Source: an uncultured Lentisphaeria bacterium (lineage in GTDB: Bacteria > Verrucomicrobiota > Lentisphaeria > Oligosphaerales > Oligosphaeraceae). From it: 31,440 bases of DNA. The DNA lies in assembly GCA_934661755.1 (NCBI GenBank), contig CAKUJM010000032.1, positions 1-31,440 of the forward strand, written 5' to 3'. The notes beneath the pieces are model-generated. The model ran no database searches and was not told the origin of the DNA. It was given only the letters and a program-made list of their open reading frames with translations. This document shows, piece by piece, positions 8,261-17,200 of the stretch (the first letter of the stretch is position 1; every line of letters begins with the position of its first letter). Position numbers and translations under genes: made by a program.

Positions 8261-8287
8261 CGCAAAAAGGCTGCGGAGGCCTTTGCG
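8261..8287 (-). terminator. Hairpin with T-run directly after pckG (proximal)
   Basis: About 16 bases past the pckG stop, the minus strand carries CGCAAAGGC, loop CTCCGCA, then GCCTTTTTGCG. The arms pair with a two-base bulge and the second arm includes five Ts. It is a likely primary terminator for pckG. Confidence 0.6.
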
Positions 8288-8304
8288 GATCTACGGGAGG
8301 CGCA

Positions 8305-10110
8305 CTAGCATCCCAGGCGTTTCTTCAGGGCATCGAACTCGTTGCGGATGGCGGCCGGCAGATGGGTGCCGAACTTGTTCAGCCAGTCCTCGAACTGCGG
8401 CATGGTGGACTTCCAGCCCTCCTTGTCGACGCTCAGCAGGATCTTCTGGTCTTCCGCGGGGATGTCCAGGCCGCTGAGGTCAAGCGCGCCCTCTTCCGGC
8501 AGGAAGCCGATTTCGGTTTCCTTGGCAGCGCCCTTGCCGTCGCAGCGCTCGAAGATCCACTTGAGGACCCGGCTGTTGTCGCCGTATCCCGGCCACAGGA
8601 AATGGCCGTCCGCACCGCGGCGGAACCAGTTGACGTAGAAGATCTTCGGGAGCTTCGCGCCCGGGTTGCCGGTCTCCATGTCCAGCCAGTGCTGGAAGTA
8701 GTCGCCCATGTTGTATCCGCAGAAGGGCAGCATCGCCATCGGGTCGAAGCGGAGCTGTCCGGCGCCGCCGAGGGTGGCGGCGGTCATCTCGGAGGACATG
8801 GTGGCGCCCATGAAGACGCCATGCGCCCAGCTGCGGGACTCGTTGACCAGCGGAACGACGGTCTTGCGGCGGCCGCCGAAGAGGATCGCGGAGATCGGCA
8901 CGCCCTCCGGGTCTTCCCATTCCGGGGCGATCACCGGGCACTGGCGCGCCGGGGTGGTGAAGCGGGAGTTCTTGTGGGCGGCCGGGCCGTGGGCGGTGGC
9001 CTTGGTCCACGGACGGCGCAGCCAGTCGACCACCTGTCCGGGGTCGTCGACATCGCTGTCTTCCCACCACACGCCGTAGTCGGCGGTCAGCGCGGTGTTG
9101 GTGAAGATGGTGTTGCCCTTGTTGATGGTCTCCATGGCGTTCGGGTTGGACTTCATGGAGGTCCCGGGCGCGACGCCGAAGAATCCGGCCTCCGGGTTGA
9201 TGGCATGGAGCATGCCGTCCTTCTTGCTGATGCGCATCCAGGCGATGTCATCGCCGATGGTCTCGACCTTCCAGCCGGGCAGGGTCGGGCGCAGCATCGC
9301 CAGGTTGGTCTTGCCGCAGGCGCTCGGGAAGGCGCCGGTGACGTACTTGACTTCGCCCTCCGGCGAGGTCAGCTTGAGGATCAGCATGTGTTCGGCCATC
9401 CAGCCCTCTTCGCGGGCGATGGCGGTGGCGATGCGCAGCGCGAAGCACTTCTTGCCCAGCAGCGCGTTGCCGCCGTATCCGGATCCGAAGGAGATGATCT
9501 CGCGGGTCTCGGGGAACTGGCTGATGTACTTCTTCTCGACCGGCGCGCACGGCCACGGCACGTCCGCCTGGCCGTCAGCCAGCGGATAGCCATTGGAGTG
9601 GACGGCCTTGACGTATTCGTGGCCATTGTCGATCCGGTCCATGATCACGCTGGAGACGCGGGTCATGATGGTCATATTGACCACGACATACGGGGAGTCG
9701 GTGATTTCAATGCCGTATTTGGCGATGTCGCTTTCCGGATTTCCCATCGAGAACGGGATCACGTACATGGTGCGGCCCTGCATGCATCCGGCGAAGATCT
9801 TGTGGAACTCGGCCTTCATCTCCTCGGGGGACTTCCAGTGGTTGGTGAAGCCGGCGTCCTCTTCCTTCTCGGAACAAATGAAGGTGCGCTCCTCAACACG
9901 CGCGACGTCGCTCTTGTCGGACCGGGCCAGGAAGGAGTGCTGCGGGTTGTTCAACTTGATGAAGGTGCCGGTTTTGACCATCAGGTCGCAGAGACCGTCG
10001 TATTCCGCCTGGCTGCCATCGCAGATGACGACATCTGTCGGGGTGCACAGGTCAATCCAGCCTTGAAGCCAAGCTTTCAGCTCGGTATTCTTCAACTCAT
10101 TAACTTTCAT
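8305..10110 (-). CDS. pckG: Phosphoenolpyruvate carboxykinase (GTP)
   Basis: A 601-residue GTP-dependent PEP carboxykinase, interconverting oxaloacetate and PEP with GTP/GDP. It serves gluconeogenesis or, in fermenters, carbon dioxide fixation towards succinate. Motifs are SFGSGYGGNALLGKKC (207-222) and the kinase-1a P-loop GAFPSACGKTN (259-269), containing the reactive Cys265. TIGDDIAWM follows, and the C-terminal part carries NWFRRGADGHFLWPGYGDNSRV. The open frame runs 35 codons further upstream, but AAGGAG eleven bases before the ATG at 10110 fixes the start and gives the normal family length. It has an AT-rich upstream region and a hairpin in the probable leader, and is followed by two terminator-like hairpins, so it is probably its own transcription unit. 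Confidence 0.98.
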   Translation of the reverse strand: MKVNELKNTELKAWLQGWIDLCTPTDVVICDGSQAEYDGLCDLMVKTGTFIKLNNPQHSFLARSDKSDVARVEERTFICSEKEEDAGFTNHWKSPEEMKAEFHKIFAGCMQGRTMYVIPFSMGNPESDIAKYGIEITDSPYVVVNMTIMTRVSSVIMDRIDNGHEYVKAVHSNGYPLADGQADVPWPCAPVEKKYISQFPETREIISFGSGYGGNALLGKKCFALRIATAIAREEGWMAEHMLILKLTSPEGEVKYVTGAFPSACGKTNLAMLRPTLPGWKVETIGDDIAWMRISKKDGMLHAINPEAGFFGVAPGTSMKSNPNAMETINKGNTIFTNTALTADYGVWWEDSDVDDPGQVVDWLRRPWTKATAHGPAAHKNSRFTTPARQCPVIAPEWEDPEGVPISAILFGGRRKTVVPLVNESRSWAHGVFMGATMSSEMTAATLGGAGQLRFDPMAMLPFCGYNMGDYFQHWLDMETGNPGAKLPKIFYVNWFRRGADGHFLWPGYGDNSRVLKWIFERCDGKGAAKETEIGFLPEEGALDLSGLDIPAEDQKILLSVDKEGWKSTMPQFEDWLNKFGTHLPAAIRNEFDALKKRLGC

Positions 10111-10144
10111 TTGTCTGACTTCTCCTTGGGAAGCGGGGAATACA

Positions 10145-10165
10145 TCCGGCGCGTGATGCGCCGGA
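10145..10165 (-). promoter_or_regulatory. Perfect inverted repeat in the pckG leader
   Basis: TCCGGCGC and GCGCCGGA form a perfect 8-bp stem with a 5-base loop, 35 bases before the pckG ATG. It could be an operator or an mRNA leader hairpin. A TATATT box (minus strand, 10188-10183) lies just upstream, but no good -35 box accompanies it. Confidence 0.45.
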
Positions 10166-10309
10166 CAGCGAAACATGCGGTTAATATAAATCCGGACGCG
10201 GACTTTTTTTATCATCTGGCGAAAAGTTGCCGGGGACGGAGGTCGCCTCCGCAGCGGTTATATTTCCCCTGAATCCGCGAGGCCTTCCGACATCATCCTG
10301 CGATTTTCC

Positions 10310-11008
10310 ATGTTTGATTCCCATCTGCATTATGCGGCGCTTGCCCGGGAGCAATGGCTTCAGTGGCGGGAAGCGGGGCTTTCCGGCGCCATCGGCTGCA
10401 CCGCCCGGCCCGCCCAGTGGGCGATGCCGCCCGGGTATCCCGCGGGGTGGGATGGCCTGCAGATTGCGTGGGGCGTCCATCCGTGGTTCGCCCGGGAGGC
10501 GGACGGGGAGGCGCTGGCGCGGCTGGAGTGCGCGCTTCGTTCCGATGGCGCCCTGCAGGTTGGCGAAATCGGCCTGGATTACGTCCGGATCCATCCGCTT
10601 GCGCCTGAGCGCCAGATCCAGTGCGCGGCCTTTGAGTCACAGTTGTCGCTGGCGGATCGGCATGGCCGCATTGCGGTATTGCATGTCCGGAAGGCCTGGG
10701 ATGACTTCTTCGCCATCATGGAGCGCCATCGCGGATGCCATGCCATCGTCCATGGCTTCTGCGGCAGCGTGGAGCTGGCCCGGCGGATTCTGAAGGACCT
10801 GCCCAATTGCGACATCTCCTTCGGGGCGTCGCTTTGCAATCCGAATGCGGTGCGGCTGCGGGCGGCGGCGGCAATCGTGCCTGCATCGCGCTTCCGCACT
10901 GACAGCGACTGGCCCTTCCGCGGCGGCTTCACGCCGGTGGACTGCGCGAGGCTGTCGCCGGAACGCCTGGTGCGGGATGGGGAATCGGATCCCCGCCGTT
11001 CCCCTTGA
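10310..11008 (+). CDS. TatD-family metal-dependent hydrolase
   Basis: A 232-residue TIM-barrel hydrolase of the TatD/YcfH type, a family associated with 3'-5' DNase activity. All metal-site positions are present: DSHLH (H5, H7), VGEIGLD (E86), VLHVRKA (H125), VHGFCGS (H148) and RTDSDWP (D198). At 232 residues it is some 25-30 shorter than typical, with a reduced C-terminus rich in Arg and Pro (ending GESDPRRSP). It is divergent from pckG, with about 200 bases between, and convergent with the XylR-like gene, with seven bases between the stops. No strong ribosome-binding site precedes the ATG. Its substrate could be DNA or another phosphoester. Confidence 0.88.
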   Translation: MFDSHLHYAALAREQWLQWREAGLSGAIGCTARPAQWAMPPGYPAGWDGLQIAWGVHPWFAREADGEALARLECALRSDGALQVGEIGLDYVRIHPLAPERQIQCAAFESQLSLADRHGRIAVLHVRKAWDDFFAIMERHRGCHAIVHGFCGSVELARRILKDLPNCDISFGASLCNPNAVRLRAAAAIVPASRFRTDSDWPFRGGFTPVDCARLSPERLVRDGESDPRRSP

Positions 11009-11015
11009 GTCCGGA

Positions 11016-12173
11016 TCACGGGGCGGGGGTTGGCATTTGGTTTTCCTGTTTGCGCCTCCGGTAGGCTCCGGGGGTGATTCCGTAGTAGGCGCGGAAGGCG
11101 TTGTACAGGGCAAGCGGGGAGCCATAGCCGCATAGCGGCGCAATCCCCTTGACGGGCAGCTCCGTCTCCGAGAGGAGCTGGCATGCCTTTTCCATCCGCT
11201 GCCGGATGAGGAAGGCGCGGGGGGTGCAGTCCAGAAAATCCCGGAACAGCCGGTCCAGCCCGGCGCGCGAGAGCCCGACCGCCAGCGACGTCTCCTCGAT
11301 TCCGATATTTTCCCCGCAGTTGCGCTTGATGAACTCGATGGCCTCGCGCAGCTGCGGATGGGACACGGCCAGGGTGTCCGTGCTCATGCGCGAATATATC
11401 CGATGCGGCATGGTGTAGATGAAGCTCTCCGGGACGAACTCGTTGTTGAGCATCCGGTTCAGGGTATCCATCAGCATGACTCCGGCGTCCATGAGCTCCC
11501 CCACCACGCAGCTGGTCGGGGTTGCGGAATATTCCTGCGGAAGAGGCGCATCAGTATTGCAGAGGACGGCGACATCCCGGGGGACCACCAGCCGCAACTC
11601 CGCCAGAACCCGGTAGACTCTGGGCAGATGCCGCGGAGTGCTCAGATAAAGCGCGATCGGCTTTGGCACCTCGCTGAAGAAGGCCCGAAGTTTCTGCAGG
11701 GACTTTTCGTAGTCGTCAATCATCCCCGGCTTCTGCCCGGGATTCCACCAGCAGGAAAAGCAGCTGAGGCTGCGCCTTTTCAATTCGGCGATGATTGCGT
11801 AGTTGGAGTCGTGGGGCCTGTCCGGATCGCCGCCCGGCCATAGACGCTCGGCCGCCAGCGCATAATTCTGGAATCCCTTCCCTGCGAAGTAGTCGGTCAC
11901 CAGCCTTGCCAGCCTCGCGGTGTCGCAGCAGACGCAGCGGATGTTCTTTTTCGGGTCGAGACGTCGCGACACCACTGGAGTGCTGTCGAAATTCCGGATC
12001 TGCCGCAGCTGTCGCAGCGAGAAGAAGTCGGAGATGACGCCGTCGCCGCTCCAGTTCCTGGGGATGCATTCGCCGCAGCATTCCAGCTGCCAGCCGTATT
12101 TCTGCGCCTGGATGTACAATGTCTGGAGCAATCGGTCCGACGGAAGGCGCAACGCGCACAGTATCTGTTTCAT
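11016..12173 (-). CDS. XylR-like AraC-family transcriptional regulator
   Basis: A 385-residue regulator. Residues about 1-265 resemble the periplasmic-binding-protein/LacI-type sugar sensor of XylR (for example VVPRDVAVLCNTDAP, corresponding to the V-P-x-D-V-A-V-x-G-x-D motif). Residues about 280-380 form a two-helix-turn-helix AraC DNA-binding domain (EETSLAVGLSRAGLDRLFRD, then GIAPLCGYGSPLALYNAFR and YYGITPGAYRRR). Such proteins sense a sugar and activate catabolic genes. The gene is divergent from the glycosidase operon starting at 12331, and both probable promoters overlap in the gap. It most likely controls that operon. The ligand is unknown. Confidence 0.92.
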   Translation of the reverse strand: MKQILCALRLPSDRLLQTLYIQAQKYGWQLECCGECIPRNWSGDGVISDFFSLRQLRQIRNFDSTPVVSRRLDPKKNIRCVCCDTARLARLVTDYFAGKGFQNYALAAERLWPGGDPDRPHDSNYAIIAELKRRSLSCFSCWWNPGQKPGMIDDYEKSLQKLRAFFSEVPKPIALYLSTPRHLPRVYRVLAELRLVVPRDVAVLCNTDAPLPQEYSATPTSCVVGELMDAGVMLMDTLNRMLNNEFVPESFIYTMPHRIYSRMSTDTLAVSHPQLREAIEFIKRNCGENIGIEETSLAVGLSRAGLDRLFRDFLDCTPRAFLIRQRMEKACQLLSETELPVKGIAPLCGYGSPLALYNAFRAYYGITPGAYRRRKQENQMPTPAP

Positions 12174-12251
12174 GGCGGGTTTTCCATTTGGATCACATGG
12201 TGTGGAGATGGCGACGTGTCGTTTTGCAAACTATATGTTTTTTCTTTGTTT

Positions 12252-12279
12252 AATATATTGTTTAGTGGGATGTTTTCAA
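12252..12279 (-). promoter_or_regulatory. Putative sigma70-type promoter of the XylR-like gene
   Basis: On the minus strand TTGAAA (12279-12274) and TATATT (12257-12252) are spaced by 16 bp, in an AT-rich patch about 80 bases before the regulator ATG. It occupies the same DNA as the plus-strand promoter opposite. Confidence 0.5.
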
Positions 12280-12286
12280 GTAAAAT
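12258..12286 (+). promoter_or_regulatory. Putative sigma70-type promoter of the glycosidase operon
   Basis: TTGTTT (12258-12263) and TAAAAT (12281-12286) are separated by 17 bp, about 45 bases before the first ATG. Upstream (12212-12221) lies a small inverted repeat, CGAC-GT-GTCG, a candidate regulator site. The promoter overlaps the opposing one almost completely. Confidence 0.5.
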
Positions 12287-12330
12287 ATGGGGGACGCCGG
12301 AATCAGCGGCATGATGAAAAGGAGAAGCAA

Positions 12331-14151
12331 ATGGATTGCCTTGGCCAGATAACCTACTTTGACAACTACGGTAAAGAGCAGTGCGAGATGATTTGCGGCG
12401 AGAATGGCTGGGTCATCGCCGCCGGCACTGCAAGAAGCCATCGGCTTGGAATGGAGATCCCCTTCCGCGAGCGTGACGGGCGGCTCTGCATTCCGCTGGG
12501 TGAGCTTTATGAAAACGGCCGCTGCCGCCTCAAGTCAATCATCCCGTTGCCGTCATATCTTTCCGGGGTGGAGGGCGATGGCGGCGAGCTGATTCTTCCC
12601 TACGGTTCCGGCGCAGTGGTCCGCCATGCCGGCCATGAGGCGAAGGAGCAGCTGATTGGTCTGTTCTTCCCCTGGGGTGCGGTCGGCTTGATGTCCCTTT
12701 TCGCCATGCGCCGCAATGGCCGGGTCAGGACAATCATCGTGGATGGCGGCCGGTGCGATGCGCAGATGCGCCTGCGCACAAATTATGGCGAAGGGCATTG
12801 CTACGAACTGGGAATCCTGTTCCAGGTACGCGACTTCCAGTCCGACGAGCCGTCCCGGGAGACGATCTGCCTGATCACCGGCGAATGCGCCAACATCGCC
12901 GACGCTGCAAGAGGCTACCGCGAATACATGTGCAGCACCCGTGCCATTCCCACGCTTGCGGAGAAGATCAAGTCCAATCCGGTATTGGAACACAACAGCC
13001 GGAGCCTGGCCATGCGCTGCCGCCTTGGCGTGAAGGAACTCCCATGCAAAATCCCCGACCAGACTCCGGACAACCTGCCGCCGTTCCGGAAGTTCATGAG
13101 CTTTGCCGACATCCGCACGATCGCCGACGAGTGCGCCCGCCAGGGGCTCTTCCCGCTGGACTGGTGCCTAGTGGGCTGGAACTACGGCGGCCATGACGGC
13201 GCATTCCCGCAGCTATTCCCCGTCTGCGAGCAGCTCGGCGGCGAGGCGGAGCTGCGGAAGACCATCAAGCACCTGAAGGGCCTGGGGTATGCAATCGGAC
13301 TCCATGACAACTACGTCGACGGCTATACTCTTGCGGACAGCTTCCGCTACACCGACGTCAATCGGGAGCATGACGGGAGCATGTCGCTCAACCAGAAGCT
13401 GGGTGGCGGCCAGGCGTATATCGTATGCCCGGAGATGGCCTACGAAAATGCCCGTAGGAATGTGGAAAAGGTCAAGACGCTGGGCGCCAACGGGATCTAC
13501 TTCACCGACGTCTGCACGGTCTGGCCCCTGATGAAGTGCTATGACCGCCGGCACCCGCTTTCCCGGACGCAGTGCGCAAAGTGGCGTGGCAGGTTGCTCC
13601 GGCTGCTGCGGGACAGCTTCGGCGCGGTCATGTCCGAAGGCGCCCAGGACTGGGCGGTGGCCTCCTACGACCGTTGCTATGACCTGATCGACACTCCCGC
13701 ATATCCCGGCTGGTGCGATTATGAGATTCCGCTCTACCAGATGGTCTGGCATGGCGTGCTTGTCTACAATACCTACCGCGGGGACATCAACACCTATCCT
13801 GGAGACCGCACCTATCTGCGCAATCTCTCCTTCGGCGGGCTTCCGACAATCTACTGGCATTACATCTTCAATCCTGCATGGACCGCCGAGGGTGGATGCG
13901 ACCCGAACAAGGATCTGCGCTATGATCCCGGAACCCTGGAGGAAAAAGTCCGCGCGATCAAGTCGGTCGTCAGCGATGTCAACCGCATGGAGGTGTTGCG
14001 CACGGCATTCTTCACGGACTACATCCGGCACTCGCCGGCATTGACGCAGTCCTGTTTCTCAAACGGCCTGAGCCTCTACGCCAATTTCGGCGAGGAGGAC
14101 GCGGAGGTGTCCGGAAGGGTCGTCCCCGCCGGCGATTTCGCGATTTTCTGA
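12331..14151 (+). CDS. Putative glycoside hydrolase, DUF5696/GH101-like
   Basis: A 606-residue protein whose layout resembles DUF5696 and, more distantly, GH101-type enzymes: an N-terminal beta domain (about 1-200), a barrel-like middle and a short beta end. Conserved-looking barrel motifs are GWNYGGHDG (to G290), GLHDNYVDGY (around 323-332), GIYFTDVC with D393 as a candidate nucleophile, and MSEGAQDW with E436 as a candidate acid/base. The open frame extends far upstream, but AAGGAG seven bases before the ATG at 12331 fixes the start. There is no signal peptide, so it would act in the cytoplasm. It is the first gene of the operon facing the XylR-like regulator. Family and catalytic residues are inference from memory; substrate unknown. 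Confidence 0.75.
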   Translation: MDCLGQITYFDNYGKEQCEMICGENGWVIAAGTARSHRLGMEIPFRERDGRLCIPLGELYENGRCRLKSIIPLPSYLSGVEGDGGELILPYGSGAVVRHAGHEAKEQLIGLFFPWGAVGLMSLFAMRRNGRVRTIIVDGGRCDAQMRLRTNYGEGHCYELGILFQVRDFQSDEPSRETICLITGECANIADAARGYREYMCSTRAIPTLAEKIKSNPVLEHNSRSLAMRCRLGVKELPCKIPDQTPDNLPPFRKFMSFADIRTIADECARQGLFPLDWCLVGWNYGGHDGAFPQLFPVCEQLGGEAELRKTIKHLKGLGYAIGLHDNYVDGYTLADSFRYTDVNREHDGSMSLNQKLGGGQAYIVCPEMAYENARRNVEKVKTLGANGIYFTDVCTVWPLMKCYDRRHPLSRTQCAKWRGRLLRLLRDSFGAVMSEGAQDWAVASYDRCYDLIDTPAYPGWCDYEIPLYQMVWHGVLVYNTYRGDINTYPGDRTYLRNLSFGGLPTIYWHYIFNPAWTAEGGCDPNKDLRYDPGTLEEKVRAIKSVVSDVNRMEVLRTAFFTDYIRHSPALTQSCFSNGLSLYANFGEEDAEVSGRVVPAGDFAIF

Positions 14152-14156
14152 GTGTC

Positions 14157-14183
14157 CCGGCGGTGCGCCGGAGATGCGTTTTT
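14157..14183 (+). terminator. Intercistronic hairpin with T-run
   Basis: CCGGCG, loop GTG, CGCCGG forms a perfect 6-bp stem, followed after seven bases by TTTTT. It sits between the first and second operon genes and could partly terminate transcription or stabilise the upstream message. Confidence 0.4.
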
Positions 14184-14228
14184 CTTCGTTGGACAACAAG
14201 TTGTTTTTTTTCGAGGCGAGGACACAAA

Positions 14229-17200
14229 ATGGAGAAGCAGTTATTCTGGACATGCCGGGCGTTGCTTGCGGCAATTGCGGTGTTGGCGTCGTCTTTTGGC
14301 ATCTGTGCCGAGGACGGGGGCATCACGCTGGACTGCGGCACGGCGACGGTGCATTTTTCCGCGCAGACCGGCGCGATTGAAAAGATCACGGCGCGGGGCG
14401 GCAGGCAGATCCCTGTCCGCAGCGCCCAGGACGGGCTTTTCATGCTGGAGGGCGATCTGCGCACGGCGCGTGCGCATGTCTGTTCAAAATCCATTGTTCC
14501 CGGAAATGCGCCATGCCGGATCGACAAACAGGATGGCAAGCTGACAGCGGTATACATCCAGGGCGGCGCCGAGGTCCGGGTCGAGGCCTCCGGCGGAGAC
14601 GGCTTCCTTGATCTGCGGGCCGAAGTCTGGAATCACAGCGTGCCGTTTGTGGTCAAGCGGGCGCATGTCCCCGGGAAGCTCGTCCTGGGGACCGATTCGC
14701 TGCGGCGGGTGGTCATGCCGGGAAATGCGATGCAGGGATGCGGCCTGGCTTTTGAAAAGGATTTCTTCCTGCCGCAGCGGGAGGCCTCCTGGGTCCGGCG
14801 CGACGGCGGCCCGGATGCCTATGAGCGCCTGTTCGGCGGGAAATGCATGAGCCTGAAGGCGCATCAGGTCGATGACGCCAATCTGAAGGTCGCCCCGGCG
14901 GGCGCTGCGATATTCCCGGCGGCGCTGGCAGAGGAGGTCAATCGGCTGAAGCGGAAGGTCACCCGGGCCTCCGCGGCCGGACAGTACGACGAGATCCTGA
15001 TCGACTCCCCGAACGGACCGTTCCTCTCCATGTCAAGCCTTGGCGGGAAGGGCCGTATCGGCCGCTTCGGAACCTGGCAGGTGTTCAATGACTTCAAGTA
15101 CTATGACCAGAATGGGAAGGTACTCTACGTCGAGCCGGTGAAGCATGTGATCGCATCGCGCGCCGCCATGGACGAAGGCCGCCGAAAAATCGTGCTGTTC
15201 GATCTGAAAAACGGTCCGCCGGTGGGAGTCTACGCGAAAATCCCGGTGTCGAAATGGCGGGAGGAATTGGGCGGCTTCGCGAAGGCGAACGGCCTGGAGC
15301 TTATTTCGGCGGAGTCGCCGGAGGCGATGCTCGGTCTGCTCCGGAATCCGGAGGTGCTCGCAGTTGTCAATCCCTACGGCGAGGGACTGCCGGTCGGCGA
15401 CGGCGGCCGCATGCAGATGGTCGAGGCCATCCGCGACTATGTGAAAAATGGCGGATACTGGCAGGAGACCGCCGGCTTGAGCTTCTGGAGCGAACTGGCC
15501 GCGAAGAAATTCCTTGACTATGAAACCGAGTACCCCTCCGCGGCGGCGGATCTTCAGCACGCCGATCTTGACGGCATCGGCATGTCGGTCTATTCCGTCC
15601 AGCCGCTGCCGGAGAAGGCCTGGGACCGCGGCTTCATGCTCCAGGCCAGCAATCTGCGCTGCCGGGGCACGGAAGAAGGCGCAGTCATCGACCGGGATTT
15701 CATGGTGTGGATCCCGCAGGGCGGGAGCTGGAAGTCGCCGGTCGTGCGGATCCGCTTCGGGAACGTGGAGGACAATATCGGCTGCTATGTGACCGAAACC
15801 GGCGTCCGCAGGAAGCTTGAGGACAAGATGCCTCCGGAGCTGCTCAAGGCCTTCAGGGAGTCGCTGCTGGTCAGGGGCGAGGGATATGACTTCCGCTATA
15901 CGCCGGAGGTGATCGACGCGCTGCCGGTGCCATGCCTGCTTCATGTGGAGGCCTACATGCGTGCCGGGTTCGACCTTAGCTACCCGGACCATTTCCCGTT
16001 TGCGCCCCACTACGACAAGCTGCCGTCGATCACGAGGCAGCTGGAGAAGACCGGCCGTTATGTGATGCCCTACTCGAACTCGAGCTTCTGGTGCGAGACC
16101 ACCCCGCGTCCGCCGACATTCGCCAAGGCGGGCATGGCGCCGCTGCTGCGCGGGATCGACGGCAAGCCGAACCGCGAGGTCTACGGCTGGGGCAGCAACC
16201 CGAACCAGGGCTTCACCACCTGCCTCTGGCATCCCGAAGTGCGTCGGGCCAACGACAAGACCATCCAGGATTTCAAGACGATTTTTCCGGTGCCCATCCT
16301 CTTCCAGGATCAGGTCGGGGTGCGTCTGAACCTCTATGACTTCAATCCCGCAGCCCCCGACCCGGCGGCAAGCTACTGCACCGGGCTGATCTACCAGGCC
16401 ATGACCGATGCCGCGCAGATCCCGATCACCACCGAGGGCGGCTACGCCCATCTTGCGAATGCGGAATCGGGGTTCTACGGCATGGCGTTCAGCCTGATCC
16501 CCACGCTGCATCGCGGCTCGGCGATGAAGGACTACACCGTCTGGCCCGCCGGGCAGTGGAGGATCTTCCCCATGGCCCAGCATGTCCTTCACGGATTTGC
16601 GCTGATGGGAAACCATAATTTTATGGGGTACTTCTACAACATGGAGTGCCTCAGCTGGAGCCTGGGGATGGGGTATTCGCTGATGTACCGGCCGGACCAT
16701 GAATTCCAGAAGTCGAAGATCACCCTGATCCTTGAACCGGAACGCTACAGCTGGATGCACTTCCTTGCCGCCGTGCAGAAGCATGTGTGCGCGCCGATTG
16801 TCGGAGTGCCGCTGGCGCACTTCGAACACGTGCGGCTGCACGGCAGCGACAGCGGGATCATCAGGACCCGCTATGGAGAGCAGCGGATCGTCGCCAATCT
16901 CAACGGGGAGCCGCTTGCCGTCTCGGAGGACACGGTCATCGCCCCGCATGGCTTCCATGTGTCGTCGCCGGATCTGCGGGCGGGATATCTTGCGAAGTGC
17001 GGCGGCAACGACTTGGCGGAGGAGCCGTCGGCGTTCATCTGCGCCAGGAAGGGTGGCGAGCATGTCGTGGTCGTCTATGCCGCGCCCGGCGCACGCTGCA
17101 CTGTCGAGCTGCCGGATGACGGCGATTTCGGGTGCCTCCTGCTGGAGGATGGCCGTAAAATCGCCTGCCAGACCCGCGGGCGGCATGTGAGCTTCAATGC

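Noticed and set aside
11920..12330. 137-codon N-terminal extension of the DUF5696-like protein
   Set aside because: It would run through the XylR-like gene and both promoters. A strong ribosome-binding site marks the ATG at 12331.
15033..17186. 717-codon minus-strand open frame
   Set aside because: It is antisense to the secreted glycosidase at 14229-17270, has no recognisable motifs and reflects high GC codon bias. The long antisense frames at 8362-10272, 19203-20780 and 28981-30903 were rejected for the same reason.
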